Positions 26,540 through 35,567 are shown, numbered from the stretch's first letter. The stretch: DNA of 49,107 bases from Planctomycetota bacterium (GCA_027619595.1 JAQCHP010000019.1:1-49107); one strand, 5' to 3'. Notes: generated by a model from the sequence alone, not told the origin. Numbers and translations are program-made.

Positions 26540-27664
26540 CTACGCACGACAAGTGAAGTTAGGCAACTTCACCAGGGCCCCCCCTTGCTCGGCCGATTGG
26601 TGTGCACAAATTCCCACGCACGTCCAATTGGCGGATTGTCGAGCATTTGGCCAGGGGTCGCGATCCTCGGCCAACGCCGACATGAATTCATGTACCAAGT
26701 GGGGATGCGACCCGCCGTGACCGCCTCCTTGCAGAAATGACAGATGCTCGGCGTCGTGAATTTCTTGAGGCAACGTAAATCGACGAATGGGCTCGGGCAG
26801 GAGATGAGCAAAGTCGGGCACTTCAACAGAACTGGGGATTTCGGGCTCCGGTTTTTTCGCCGTATGGATGATATGTGGCCTATTTTCCACGAGAGTCCAT
26901 TCAAACGAACGTTTTGTACCGTAGACGTCAAAACTCTCGCGATATTGTCGCGCCACATCGTACAGAAATCGCCAAATATGACAGGCGATTTCCGAGTCTT
27001 TAATCTTGATGTGGCAGCTTTCTACGGCGAAACGGTTACCCGACTTCTTCGCGATATCGTCCCGCACCCGACCTGAACCAAAACAGCTAACATATTCCGC
27101 AATGCCATCTACCAATCCCAGGCACGGGCTAACCACGTGGGTCGCATAGTGCATCGGAATCATCCGCTCCCAATACTCAGGCCAGCCATCCATATCTTGA
27201 GGATGAGAAGCGGCCATGTACTGTATGTCGCCCAATTCGCCCTGTTGTAACATCTGCTTGATAAAAAGGAATTCACGGCTATAGACGACAGTCTCCGCCA
27301 TCATGTACTTCAACCCTGTATCTGCCACCGTCTGACAGATCTGTTCACATTCGGCCACGGTAGTTGCCATGGGCACCGTACACATAACGTGCTTCCCGGC
27401 CTGCAATGCCTGAAGGCTCATGCGTGCGTGATCCGGGATCGGACTATTGATGTGTACGAAGTCAATATCCGGGTTGGATAGCACGTCTTCGTAACGAGAG
27501 TATCGCTGCGTGATTCCGAAATGATCACCACACTGCTTGAGTTGCTGTGGATCTCGGCGGCAAATCGCGCCAATCTCCGCTAGCGGATGAGCTTGATAAA
27601 TGCGAATGAATTCCGCACCAAACCCCAATCCCACGATGGCAACTCGGAACTTTTTCTGAGACAC
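26540..27664 (-). CDS. Gfo/Idh/MocA-family oxidoreductase
   Basis: 374 aa with an N-terminal Rossmann domain (VAIVGLGFGAEF) and the EKP-equivalent loop HVMCTVPMATT, in which the usual E-K-P is changed to C-T-V-P. The C-terminal alpha/beta domain follows, with YATHVVSPCLGLVDG near the substrate site. Members oxidise sugars, inositols or related carbohydrates with NAD(P), and planctomycetes carry many of them. The loss of the canonical lysine suggests altered chemistry. The start is GTG with AGGAG 6 nt upstream. It follows dnaB by 15 bp. Confidence 0.85.
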   Translation of the reverse strand: MSQKKFRVAIVGLGFGAEFIRIYQAHPLAEIGAICRRDPQQLKQCGDHFGITQRYSRYEDVLSNPDIDFVHINSPIPDHARMSLQALQAGKHVMCTVPMATTVAECEQICQTVADTGLKYMMAETVVYSREFLFIKQMLQQGELGDIQYMAASHPQDMDGWPEYWERMIPMHYATHVVSPCLGLVDGIAEYVSCFGSGRVRDDIAKKSGNRFAVESCHIKIKDSEIACHIWRFLYDVARQYRESFDVYGTKRSFEWTLVENRPHIIHTAKKPEPEIPSSVEVPDFAHLLPEPIRRFTLPQEIHDAEHLSFLQGGGHGGSHPHLVHEFMSALAEDRDPWPNARQSANWTCVGICAHQSAEQGGALVKLPNFTCRA

Positions 27665-27679
27665 GGACGACTCCTATAA

Positions 27680-29125
27680 CTAAAACTCAACACCGGTATT
27701 AAACTGTTCAAAGTCATCATAAGCCTGCGTTGCAGGATTCGCAAATCGAGTAAATTCCTTTCGCCACACGAGCTGAACTTCACCCACAGGACCGTTGCGT
27801 TGTTTCGCTACGATGATTTCGGACTGTCCGGCAAATTGCTCTCGTTCGTCACCCGAGTGGTAGTATTCTTCCCGATGGACGAACATTACCACGTCGGCAT
27901 CCTGCTCAATGGCACCCGACTCACGAAGATGGCTCAGACGAGGCCGGTTCTCTTTGGAGACTTCCGCTTGGCGGTTCAACTGAGCCAGACAGAGTACCGG
28001 GACGGACATTTCACGAGCCAATCCTTTGAGCCGACGCGTCATCTTGGCAACTTGTTCTTGCCGCGGATCGCGTGCGTTATCGGGCTCGACCAATTGCAGG
28101 TAGTCGATAACGATTAGTCCGAGAGTTCCCGTCCGACGTCGGACACGTCGTGCGCCTGCCGCAATTTCGCTGACCGTGCGAGTTGGCGAGTCATCCACAT
28201 ACAACTGCGATTCGCTGATTGCGCCTGCTTTCTCCACCAATCGCTCTCGGTCGGCTTTGGAAATTGTACCATTTCTCAAACGATGACCGTTGACTTCCGC
28301 AACGGAACACAACAATCGATCCGCCAGTTCGACAGCGGACATTTCGAGGCTAATAAATAGCACGGGCGCCTTCCCAACCAGTGCAACGTGCTCAGCAATA
28401 TTCATCGCAAAGGCAGTTTTTCCCATACTAGGTCTGGCGGCCAGCACGATCAATTCGGAATTGTGAAGGCCACCCATCATCGCATCCAATTCAGTAAACC
28501 CCGTTTCGACGCCACTCGAAGCGTGTTCACCCCGCATTCTTGCGTCGATGCGATCCATCGCTTCATGGAGAATCGCCTCAATTCCCTTGACCGTACTGTC
28601 CCCCCGTTCGTCTTGAATAGAAAACATCTTCTGTTCAGCGCTATTCAGGAGCGTCTTCGCATCAGCGTCTGGATGGTAGGTATCCTGAATAATCTCAGTA
28701 GCGGACCGAATGAGCGACCGCTTGATCGAGTTACTATGCACGATCCTCGCATAGTGCACGGCATTGGCCGCAGTGGCCACAGAGTTAATGACTCGCCCTA
28801 AATGAGATGCCCCGCCGATCCGCTCATAAACACCTTTTTTTTGCAACTCATCAACAAGTAACGTGGTGTCAATCCGACGCCCAGTGTCGTGCAATTGCAT
28901 CAAGCATTCAAACAGCAGGCTATTGGCTTCATCAAAAAAGTCATTGGCGCGAAGTATGGTCGCAATGTCATCACATACCTCCGGCAGCAGAATGATGCTG
29001 CCGATAACTCCCATTTCAGCCTCCAAGCTATACGGAGGTTGACGGTCGAACAATTCGTCGTTCGGCCGTTCCTTGAGCTCACCTCGGGTACGATCAAAGC
29101 GTTTAACCTTGGTCATCTGCATCAT
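27680..29125 (-). CDS. dnaB: Replicative DNA helicase
   Basis: DnaB is the ring helicase that unwinds DNA at the replication fork. Visible parts are the N-terminal domain (PPYSLEAEMGVIGSII), the linker, and the RecA-like domain with Walker A ARPSMGKTAFAM, LFISLEMS, Walker B LIVIDYLQLV and the arginine-finger region with VAKQRNGPVGEV. The length of 481 aa is normal; no intein is present. ATGs at 29125 and 29116 are both possible, with AAGG just ahead. It is downstream of rplI, as in many bacteria. Confidence 0.95.
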   Translation of the reverse strand: MMQMTKVKRFDRTRGELKERPNDELFDRQPPYSLEAEMGVIGSIILLPEVCDDIATILRANDFFDEANSLLFECLMQLHDTGRRIDTTLLVDELQKKGVYERIGGASHLGRVINSVATAANAVHYARIVHSNSIKRSLIRSATEIIQDTYHPDADAKTLLNSAEQKMFSIQDERGDSTVKGIEAILHEAMDRIDARMRGEHASSGVETGFTELDAMMGGLHNSELIVLAARPSMGKTAFAMNIAEHVALVGKAPVLFISLEMSAVELADRLLCSVAEVNGHRLRNGTISKADRERLVEKAGAISESQLYVDDSPTRTVSEIAAGARRVRRRTGTLGLIVIDYLQLVEPDNARDPRQEQVAKMTRRLKGLAREMSVPVLCLAQLNRQAEVSKENRPRLSHLRESGAIEQDADVVMFVHREEYYHSGDEREQFAGQSEIIVAKQRNGPVGEVQLVWRKEFTRFANPATQAYDDFEQFNTGVEF

Positions 29126-29572
29126 CCTTTGCTAGGTTCGCCACCGAAATTTGTTCGCATCGTCCATCCAGACGGCCGACTCCGCCAGCAGGTCACGACC
29201 GAAACGTTGGACCGACTCGAACGGCCTGAAATCGCCTACCAACGACCCAACTGGAAACGGCAATCAACGCAGGGATCAATCAAACAAAATCAGAGTCGTT
29301 GTCGCTGTGACCCAACGTATGAATTCTAAAGTTGTGCTATTCGACATACGCAGGCTGCACGGCGTATGACACTTTCCACTATGATAGCGACCCAATTCGG
29401 TACATTGAACCATTCGAACCCAGAAAATCAAAACGATTTCCGTAGGGTTGCGTCGGAGCTTGCCACCTTCTTCTCCGAAGACGGAGGAGAGGAAGCCAAG
29501 TATTTCTGTGAAGGTAGGGACAAGCCTATGGGCAACGCTCGTTCAAAGCGCACTGGTTGAAAAGCGAACTCG
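29126..29572. other. Gap between rplI and dnaB, nothing recognised
   Basis: 447 bp with only short frames on both strands (for example 29366-29560 plus and 29428-29634 minus), none with recognisable features. No TTGACA-like promoter for dnaB was seen on the minus strand. A small CTCCG/CGGAG hairpin near 29475-29490 lacks a T-run. Such a long space inside this block suggests that dnaB may have a separate promoter. Confidence 0.4.
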
Positions 29573-30124
29573 TTATTTGCTCGCTTCGGTGTGCGCAGAC
29601 GGAACGACCCAAACCTTAAGCTCTGTTTCGACATTCGCGTGAAGTCGAATCACGACGTTATAGAGACCAACCTCTTTGAGCGGACCCTGCAAACGAACTT
29701 GATCTTCAGTAACCGTATAGCCGAGTTGTTTGAGGCCATTTTGAATGTCAGCGGCGCCAACGCTTCCGTAAAGATAACCTTCTTCATTGACGTTGGCTTC
29801 TACGGTTATGCTCTGCTTGGTAATCGCTTCCGCTAAAGCACGGACGTGTGCAAGCCGCGCCAATTCGATGGCTTCTAATTTCGCACGATGCTTGTCCACC
29901 ATCCGCTTGTGATGATCGGTGGCGATGGTGGCAAGTCCCTGCGGAATCAGGTAGTTGGTCGCGTATCCTCGCTTGACCTCGACAACATCGCCTTGCTTGC
30001 CAAGATGGTCAATTGTTTGAATCAAAAGCAATTGTATACCACCGTGCGGTCCACGAGGGAGCCTAGCGTTCTTTTGGCGGCGTGAGGCAGTCTTTGCAGC
30101 GACCGTCGTCTTGGCACTCGTCAT
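29573..30124 (-). CDS. rplI: 50S ribosomal protein L9
   Basis: 183 aa; the L9 core opens with IQLLLIQTIDHLGKQGD and has the signature GYATNYLIPQGLA. It binds 23S rRNA near the L1 stalk. The N-terminus carries about 30 extra basic residues (MTSAKTTVAAKTASRRQK) not usual in L9, which is typically about 150 aa. The ATG at 30124 is chosen because the frame upstream (MRNCCITNHF) is unlike any L9. It is separated from ssb by about 250 bp. Confidence 0.93.
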   Translation of the reverse strand: MTSAKTTVAAKTASRRQKNARLPRGPHGGIQLLLIQTIDHLGKQGDVVEVKRGYATNYLIPQGLATIATDHHKRMVDKHRAKLEAIELARLAHVRALAEAITKQSITVEANVNEEGYLYGSVGAADIQNGLKQLGYTVTEDQVRLQGPLKEVGLYNVVIRLHANVETELKVWVVPSAHTEASK

Positions 30125-30276
30125 CGAAATTCCACCTATCAATGTGAACCTATCAACATGAAAATGATTCGTGATACAACAATTTCTCAATCACCGATCT
30201 CTTTGCGATCCAAGACGAACCTACCCTGAATCGACCGCCTTCTCTTTTAGCCGTTGTTGACAACCTAGATCAAGTG

Positions 30277-30318
30277 GGCAGGCGACCACTTTACCACGTT
30301 TTCAATGAATCGCCTGCC
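30277..30318 (-). other. Hairpin in the ssb-rplI spacer
   Basis: GGCAGGCGA (30277-30285) and TCGCCTGCC (30310-30318) are perfect inverted repeats separated by 24 nt, upstream of rplI and downstream of ssb. There is no T-run, so it is not a standard terminator. It could be part of an rplI leader structure. Confidence 0.45.
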
Positions 30319-30327
30319 ATAACTGAT

Positions 30328-30364
30328 TTCAACAGCAGCTTTCAATAGTAGCCTTCAACAGGGC
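30328..30364. repeat. Three 12-bp tandem units, 13-bp period
   Basis: TTCAACAGCAGC (30328), TTCAATAGTAGC (30341) and TTCAACAGGGC (30354) are near-identical units just after the ssb stop. Function unknown; it may be simple slippage-derived repetition. Confidence 0.5.
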
Positions 30365-30371
30365 AGATCAC

Positions 30372-30812
30372 TTAGAACGGAATATCGTCCTCCGTGCCGC
30401 CTGCAGTCGCCGCATGGGATTCTCGGCTATCCGAAAAACCGTCATCTTGCGAGTCCGCCGATCGTCCCCCAGAGCGTCCTGCTCCCTTAGCACCTAGCAT
30501 CTGAAAGCGTTCGCCCACCACCCTCAACTTCGAACGCTTCTGACCTTCCGTTTCCCAAGTATCGAGCTTCAATCGCCCTTCGACGAGAATGGGAGACCCT
30601 TTACTTAAGTACTCGCCAGCAATTTCCGCAGACCTACCCCACAGGGTCACATCCACGAATGTCGTCTCCTCGACCCACTCCCCATTCGCATTCTTCCGTC
30701 GATCGTTGACAGCCAATCCGATCTCGGTCACGGCCGTGCCAGATTGTATGTACTTTAACTCCACATCGCGCGTCAGGTTACCAATTAGGATCACTCGGTT
30801 GAAACTTGCCAT
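30372..30812 (-). CDS. ssb: Single-stranded DNA-binding protein
   Basis: 146 aa. An OB fold ([18 protein letters not shown] through [19 protein letters not shown]), a Gly/Ser/Asp-rich linker and the acidic tip EDDIPF, which docks replication and repair partners. It coats single-stranded DNA at forks. GGAGG lies 5 nt before the ATG. Its place after rpsF is the usual arrangement. Nothing odd apart from the missing rpsR downstream. Confidence 0.96.
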   Translation of the reverse strand: MASFNRVILIGNLTRDVELKYIQSGTAVTEIGLAVNDRRKNANGEWVEETTFVDVTLWGRSAEIAGEYLSKGSPILVEGRLKLDTWETEGQKRSKLRVVGERFQMLGAKGAGRSGGRSADSQDDGFSDSRESHAATAGGTEDDIPF

Positions 30813-30971
30813 CGCCGTCCTCCAGTCTGGTCGATGTTGGTGACACGATGAATTTCACGACATGCCCGGCCAGATTGGGTTAAGGCCAGAGCCAGCCAAC
30901 CCTCAAGTCGACTGGCGTGCCGGAAATCCTGAACAAACGTACCGGTACTCTAGCGGCTTCACGTCGGGACT

Positions 30972-31385
30972 TCAAGGGTCGACACCAGCAGTGGCGGTGG
31001 CCAAGGGCGCCTTCGACTCGACTGCTGTCTTGACGGCCGCCGAAAGGGACACCGAACCACCTGCGGCATGTTGCACTAACGCGTCGGCGATTCGGGGATC
31101 AACCTTCAAGATGAGCTGCCGCAAGATAGCCTCGTTCAGCCGGAACTTCCGGACGATCTCCTGCTGACGGCTACTTTCCAAACGGAAATACGAGAGCCAA
31201 TACGTCCCCTTCTTGTGCCCATCGATGGGGTAAGCCAGCTTCTGCTCATTCCACAGCCGGCTGACCAAAATGGTGCCACCCGATTGTTCCACCATGGAGT
31301 TGAGTTCAGCGGAGACACCTGAGGGATCTCGCGCGTAGCGATTTGAATCTAGCAAGAACATACATTCGTAAACGTGAGCACTCAA
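30972..31385 (-). CDS. rpsF: 30S ribosomal protein S6
   Basis: 137 aa; VYECMFLLDSNRYARD and AYPIDGHKKGTYWLSYF match S6, which pairs with S18 on the platform of the small subunit. The start is taken as TTG at 31385 (SAHVYECMFLLD) because AGGAG sits 7 nt upstream and S6 proteins begin just before YE.M.IL; the longer frame to 31415 would add a non-homologous arginine-rich stretch that includes the ribosome binding site. An AT-rich region (31415-31460) upstream may hold the promoter, but I see no clear -35. Confidence 0.93.
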   Translation of the reverse strand: MSAHVYECMFLLDSNRYARDPSGVSAELNSMVEQSGGTILVSRLWNEQKLAYPIDGHKKGTYWLSYFRLESSRQQEIVRKFRLNEAILRQLILKVDPRIADALVQHAAGGSVSLSAAVKTAVESKAPLATATAGVDP

Positions 31386-31515
31386 AATGATTCTCCTGTC
31401 TCCCCGATCGACCAAACGACTTAGTATATACCAACTGTCTTCTATATTTTCGTCTTTTACATTTCTACGCTGACATGCTACCAGGAATTTCCGGAAAACC
31501 TGCGGAACTCACCGC

Positions 31516-32073
31516 TCAATTGAAGCGACTCATACTACGTTCCAGCCCATTTTCAATCCACTCCAGGATCCCCTCAGTAGCTCGGCCGAAAGCCTCGGTC
31601 ATGACAGCCTGCTCATCCGACCGAAATCGGCTGAGCACAAAATCTGCAGCATCCCAGCTCTCGGGCGGGACACCGATCCCGACTCGCAATCGCGGAATAC
31701 CCTCAGTGCCCAAAGCCCGAATAATATCCGCCAACCCTTTTTGCCCGCCGGCCGATCCTTTGCTCCGAAAACGCAACTTACCGAGTGGCAAGTGAAAATC
31801 GTCGCATACCACCAGCAGATCCTCAGGTTCCACCTGGTAAAAGGCTACAGCAGCCGCAACACTCCGTCCGCTTAAGTTCATCAACGTCGTGGGACAAAGC
31901 AGCAATAGCGCCTCATCCGCCAACCGTCCCTCAATACAATCCCCTTGAAATCGTGCTTTGGATGCCCCTAGTTGGAGCCTTCGGGCCAAATCCGCCACGA
32001 CTTCGAAACCCACATTGTGACGAGTCCCCGCGTATTTCCGCCCCGGATTCCCTAAACCAATGACTATTTTCAT
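31516..32073 (-). CDS. pth: Peptidyl-tRNA hydrolase
   Basis: 185 aa. Pth releases peptides from prematurely dropped peptidyl-tRNA. Motifs: GLGNPGRKYAGTRHNVGFE with catalytic His at about 20, MNLSGRSV, and VVCDDFHLPLGKLRFR with the catalytic Asp, then GSAGGQKGLADI. The length is normal. It follows the L25 gene, a widely conserved pairing (rplY-pth). Confidence 0.95.
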   Translation of the reverse strand: MKIVIGLGNPGRKYAGTRHNVGFEVVADLARRLQLGASKARFQGDCIEGRLADEALLLLCPTTLMNLSGRSVAAAVAFYQVEPEDLLVVCDDFHLPLGKLRFRSKGSAGGQKGLADIIRALGTEGIPRLRVGIGVPPESWDAADFVLSRFRSDEQAVMTEAFGRATEGILEWIENGLERSMSRFN

Positions 32074-32161
32074 CGATACTAAGGTACCGCAGATACGCCG
32101 CGCCTTGACATACTACATCCAACCGACGGAATCCTATCCAACAGGGAACGCTCCAGCGACC

Positions 32162-32803
32162 CTACTCTTTTTCGTTAATTTCTTCGCCGTCCTCGCTACG
32201 ACGGCGTCCGATAATCTCTGGTTCATTACCCTCACCTGGAGGCAACCCCGTCTCATCATCATCTTTCACCGCGATACAATGCACCACGACTTCTGCCGGG
32301 TCCGACAGGAGCAGTGCACCAGCCGGCAGCCGAATATCTGCCGCAGTAAGACTGCCGCCCAATTCCAGGGCTTTGACGGAGAGAACCAATTTGTCGGGAA
32401 TCAGGCCGGCTGGGCAACGGAAGCGGATCGTGTGCACGGGCTGCTCGACAATCCCTCCCTGACGCACGCCGGGGGCCTCCCCTTTGAGCTCCACGTTGAC
32501 CGACGATTCAACTAACTCCGACGCCTGAGCGCGGGTCAAGTCGAGGTGTAGGACGAACGATCCCATCATATCCCACTGGACCGACTTAATGAGTGCCGAT
32601 TCATTGACGGCCCCTTTCAGTTCGACCAGGTGAGCCCCGTGACGAATGGCCGCATTAACCTCATCAGCGCACACCGATAGATTAATGTTCGGCTCACCGT
32701 GGCCGTACAGGTTGGCCGGAACCCTGCCGGTCAAACGGAGCCGCTTCATTTCCTGTTTACCGACGCACTGCCGTGCCGCCACATTTAAGGTGGTGGTTGC
32801 CAT
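32162..32803 (-). CDS. rplY: 50S ribosomal protein L25 (Ctc/TL5 type)
   Basis: 213 aa. The N-terminal 5S rRNA-binding domain (RQCVGKQEMKRLRLTGRVP, then VPANLYG) and a C-terminal TL5/Ctc beta domain (VHTIRFRCPAG, VVHCIAVKDDDE) are present, hence the longer form and not the about 94-aa E. coli form. GGGGA precedes the ATG by 7 nt. The tail is acidic. It stands between the GroES-like gene and pth. Confidence 0.92.
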   Translation of the reverse strand: MATTTLNVAARQCVGKQEMKRLRLTGRVPANLYGHGEPNINLSVCADEVNAAIRHGAHLVELKGAVNESALIKSVQWDMMGSFVLHLDLTRAQASELVESSVNVELKGEAPGVRQGGIVEQPVHTIRFRCPAGLIPDKLVLSVKALELGGSLTAADIRLPAGALLLSDPAEVVVHCIAVKDDDETGLPPGEGNEPEIIGRRRSEDGEEINEKE

Positions 32804-32919
32804 GAACTGTCCCCAATCTCAACTACGACGTTAGACATTTTGAGAATCCACCATTCTCACCAGAGAGGCACTCCAATGCAACCCGGGGTGGACGCTCGAA
32901 ACCTGAATACGAGCAAGCC

Positions 32920-33252
32920 CTACGGGGCCGCCGAATCGGGCTTTCCGCGGCGGAAGACCGCCACTACATCCTCTACAGGGATAACAAATAGCTGATTGTC
33001 GGATTCAAAATCGACAGGAATCGCGTTTTTGGGGTGAAACAGGATCTTGTCGTATTGCCGCAGTGGAACATCCTCATTGTTCGCAACCTGGGCTGAAACC
33101 GTAACGATCCTGCCGGTAATCGTGGGGATTTCGGCTTGATCGGGCAAGGCAATTCCACCCCGGGTTTCGCGTTTCGGCTCGTCTTTTCGCACCAACAGAC
33201 GCGCCCCAATCGGCTCCACATATTCAAAAGCCTTCTCTTTCGGCTTGGCCAT
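32920..33252 (-). CDS. groES: GroES-family co-chaperonin (orphan)
   Basis: 110 aa; IGARLLVRKDEPKRETRGGI matches the GroES core with the mobile-loop region (RETRGGIALPD), followed by the beta-barrel and C-terminal VEDVVAVFRR. GroES caps GroEL during folding. Typical GroES is about 95-100 aa; this one has extra residues at both ends and no groEL beside it. The ATG at 33252 with GGGAG upstream is preferred to a GTG at 33258. It is probably one of several groES copies in the genome; a different partner is possible. Confidence 0.8.
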   Translation of the reverse strand: MAKPKEKAFEYVEPIGARLLVRKDEPKRETRGGIALPDQAEIPTITGRIVTVSAQVANNEDVPLRQYDKILFHPKNAIPVDFESDNQLFVIPVEDVVAVFRRGKPDSAAP

Positions 33253-33267
33253 TTTCACTCCCGGTTG

Positions 33268-34227
33268 TTACAACTGGCTCCCATCGCGAAAGATCGCACT
33301 GATCGACTCGTCTTGATGGATACGTTTTACGGCTTCGCCCAGTAAGGGGGCAACCGAACGTATATGCATCTTGCTAAGTTTTTGGTCGGCCGGGAGCGGA
33401 ATTGTATCGGTCAATACAACTCCGGTAATTGGCGCATCCTGGAGCCGCTGAATTGCCGACCCCGATAGCACACCGTGCGTAGCCGCCACGTAAATCTCGC
33501 GAGCACCCTCGGAATGGACCAATTTGGCAGCTCCACAGATGGACCCGGCCGTGCTGATCATGTCATCGAACATCAATGCGATCCGCCCAGCCACCGGGCC
33601 GCCGATAATATTTTCTTGCCGGGTCTCCGACGCGCTGCTCCGCCGCTTATCGACAATGGCCAGTTTTCCTCCCAACCGTTTCGCGTGTCCCGAAGCACGT
33701 TTAATACTCCCTTCATCGGGGCTCACCACCACGATATCCTCCGACTGCAAACCCATTTCCAGAAAGAACTGATTCAAAACGGGGGCCGCATACAGGTGGT
33801 CCACGGGTACGTCGAAAAATCCTTGAATCTGCGGCGCATGCAGGTCCATCGTCAAGGCTCGATCGGCCCCAGCACGCGTGATAATGTTTGCCACCAATTT
33901 AGCCGTGATGGGGACGCGCCCTTCATCCTTGCGATCCTGCCGCGCATACCCGAAATACGGTAAGACCGCCGTGATGCGGGCTGCGCTGGCACGCTTGCAA
34001 CTGTCGATCATGATCAACAGTTCCATCAGGTTCTTGTTCACCGGAGGACAAGTCGGTTGAATCAGGTAAACATCACGACCGCGCACATCCTCGTCAATCT
34101 TGCAAGCAATCTCTCCGTCCGGAAAGTCACTCAGCGAGATCTTACCTAGCGGCAAATTGAGAAAATGACAAATGTCGTTTGCGAGCTGGAGATTCGCCCG
34201 ACCGCTAAAGATTTTCAATTCTCTCAT
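33268..34227 (-). CDS. prs: Ribose-phosphate pyrophosphokinase
   Basis: 319 aa. Makes PRPP from ribose 5-phosphate and ATP. Motifs: IFSGRANLQLANDI, the flexible loop YGYARQDRKDEGR region, TMDLHAPQIQGFFD, and the PRPP loop FDDMISTAGSICGAA (normally DDMIDTAGT, so D is replaced by S). The ATG at 34227 gives MRELKIFSG, the family start; a TTG three codons earlier is less likely. It leads the minus-strand block prs-groES-rplY-pth. Confidence 0.93.
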   Translation of the reverse strand: MRELKIFSGRANLQLANDICHFLNLPLGKISLSDFPDGEIACKIDEDVRGRDVYLIQPTCPPVNKNLMELLIMIDSCKRASAARITAVLPYFGYARQDRKDEGRVPITAKLVANIITRAGADRALTMDLHAPQIQGFFDVPVDHLYAAPVLNQFFLEMGLQSEDIVVVSPDEGSIKRASGHAKRLGGKLAIVDKRRSSASETRQENIIGGPVAGRIALMFDDMISTAGSICGAAKLVHSEGAREIYVAATHGVLSGSAIQRLQDAPITGVVLTDTIPLPADQKLSKMHIRSVAPLLGEAVKRIHQDESISAIFRDGSQL

Positions 34228-34280
34228 GGAGTCCAATTTCAGTTAGAGGGCCAGGCCTTCATATTAACTTCACGCGGCGA

Positions 34281-34559
34281 TTATTGCGCGGGTGCCGCAT
34301 TTTTTTCCTCGATGGTACCCCAGCCGTTGTATGACATCCCTTATACCCCAGCCCTCAAGGCTACAGTCTTTACACCACGGTCTATCGCCAGCCAAGGGCC
34401 CAAATCGACTTGGTACTCACTCGGCTGCGTCATGGGCGCCTGGGCCATTTGTACGGGTGCATGGTGCACATGGGGTCGGCAGGAACCGTTGGGGAATACC
34501 ACGGCAATTGCCAGATTCATGCTTGGCCTCGGTTCCAGAATTCCGGCCAACGCCCGCAT
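34281..34559 (-). pseudogene. Possible broken small ORF between prs and argB
   Basis: A minus-strand frame from 34559 reads 72 codons with HVHHAPVQMAQ and AIDRGVKTVALRAGV, hits TAA at 34343-34341, and continues in the same frame as GMSYNGWGTIEEKNAAPAQ to a second TAA at 34281. Replacing the first TAA by a Tyr codon gives RAGVYGMSYNGWG, which looks natural for a small exported protein. No clear signal peptide is visible, so this may be chance. Confidence 0.3.
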
Positions 34560-34610
34560 CTTTACACGGAACGTAAATATTGAACAGGGGGTGAACGCGA
34601 TCTACGCCGG

Positions 34611-34640
34611 TTGACAAGTTTGGTTTGCCAAGCCTAGCAT
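34611..34640 (+). promoter_or_regulatory. Sigma70-type promoter of argB
   Basis: TTGACA (34611-34616) and TAGCAT (34635-34640) are 18 bp apart. Transcription would begin near 34647, about 24 nt before the GTG start of argB at 34671. AGGAG lies just ahead of that start. It explains arg cluster expression separately from the divergent prs block. No ArgR-box-like palindrome was recognised. Confidence 0.7.
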
Positions 34641-34670
34641 GATCAGTTTTCCCTCACGGTTCAGGAGTGC

Positions 34671-35567
34671 GTGAACTTGGAAGACGCTATTCAAAAAGCG
34701 GATGTGCTCATCGAAGCCTTGGGCTGGATTCGCCGGTTTCGTGACAAAGTCACCGTCATTAAGCTCGGTGGAAGCGTGCTGGAAGATCCCGACGCTCTGC
34801 GACATATCCTGATTGACATCGTTTTTCTCGAAACGGTTGGCATGCGTCCCGTGGTGATTCACGGTGGCGGAGCCGCCATTTCACGGGCAATGCACGACGC
34901 CGGCATTCAACCCAAGTTCGTGCTGGGGCGACGGGTGACCGACCAGAAAACCGTTGAGATTGTCGAACAAGTTCTCGCTTACGAAACGAATGAAGGGCTG
35001 GTAGCCGAAATTGAACGTATCGGCGGCCGTGCGATGAGCCTCAACTTCCGCAGTACGAATGTGCTTTTCGGTGAGAAACTAGCATTGAAAGATGACCAAG
35101 GCAATCCCGTTTCCCTCGGTTACGTGGGACATGTAACACGTGTTGACCGGGCAGTTATCGACAACCTTTGTTATGCGGGACAGGTGCCGGTCATCCCATC
35201 CATGTGCCTGGACACGACAACGGGCGAAAAGCTGAATGTGAACGCCGATACGGCGGCCAAGGCGGTGGCGCAGACTCTGGGCGCTGAAAAGCTGGTTTTT
35301 CTCAGCGACGTCAATGGTGTCCGTCGGCACAAATCCGATCCAGACAGCCTGATCAATTCCTTGACGCCCGAGGAAGCTCGCCGCATGATTGCCTCTGGCC
35401 AAATCGAAGCAGGAATGATTCCCAAAGTCGAAGCGTGTCTTGAAACTTTGAACCGCGGTGTCTCCAAAGTTCACATTATCGACGGCCGACTCCGACATTC
35501 GTTACTGCTCGAAATCTACACGAATCGCGGCGTTGGTACGCAGATTGTCAAGGAATCACAATCATGA
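34671..35567 (+). CDS. argB: Acetylglutamate kinase
   Basis: 298 aa. Phosphorylates N-acetylglutamate, the second arginine step. Motifs: [13 protein letters not shown] (K near residue 27), [14 protein letters not shown], and [19 protein letters not shown] with the ATP-site Lys. The start is GTG with AGGAG 3 nt upstream, a short spacing. The C-terminus overlaps argD by ATGA (35564-35567), indicating translational coupling. Whether it is feedback-inhibited by arginine cannot be read with certainty. Confidence 0.95.
   Translation: MNLEDAIQKADVLIEALGWIRRFRDKVTVIKLGGSVLEDPDALRHILIDIVFLETVGMRPVVIHGGGAAISRAMHDAGIQPKFVLGRRVTDQKTVEIVEQVLAYETNEGLVAEIERIGGRAMSLNFRSTNVLFGEKLALKDDQGNPVSLGYVGHVTRVDRAVIDNLCYAGQVPVIPSMCLDTTTGEKLNVNADTAAKAVAQTLGAEKLVFLSDVNGVRRHKSDPDSLINSLTPEEARRMIASGQIEAGMIPKVEACLETLNRGVSKVHIIDGRLRHSLLLEIYTNRGVGTQIVKESQS

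Noticed and set aside
26293-26547. 76-codon minus-strand frame between the phosphoesterase and the Gfo/Idh gene
   Set aside because: Arginine/serine-rich composition typical of a chance frame, and it runs into the neighbouring gene; no domain or start signal. The 247-bp gap otherwise shows nothing clear.
34165-34614. 149-codon plus-strand frame across the prs start region
   Set aside because: It overlaps the 5' end of prs on the opposite strand, has no ribosome binding site and no recognisable features.
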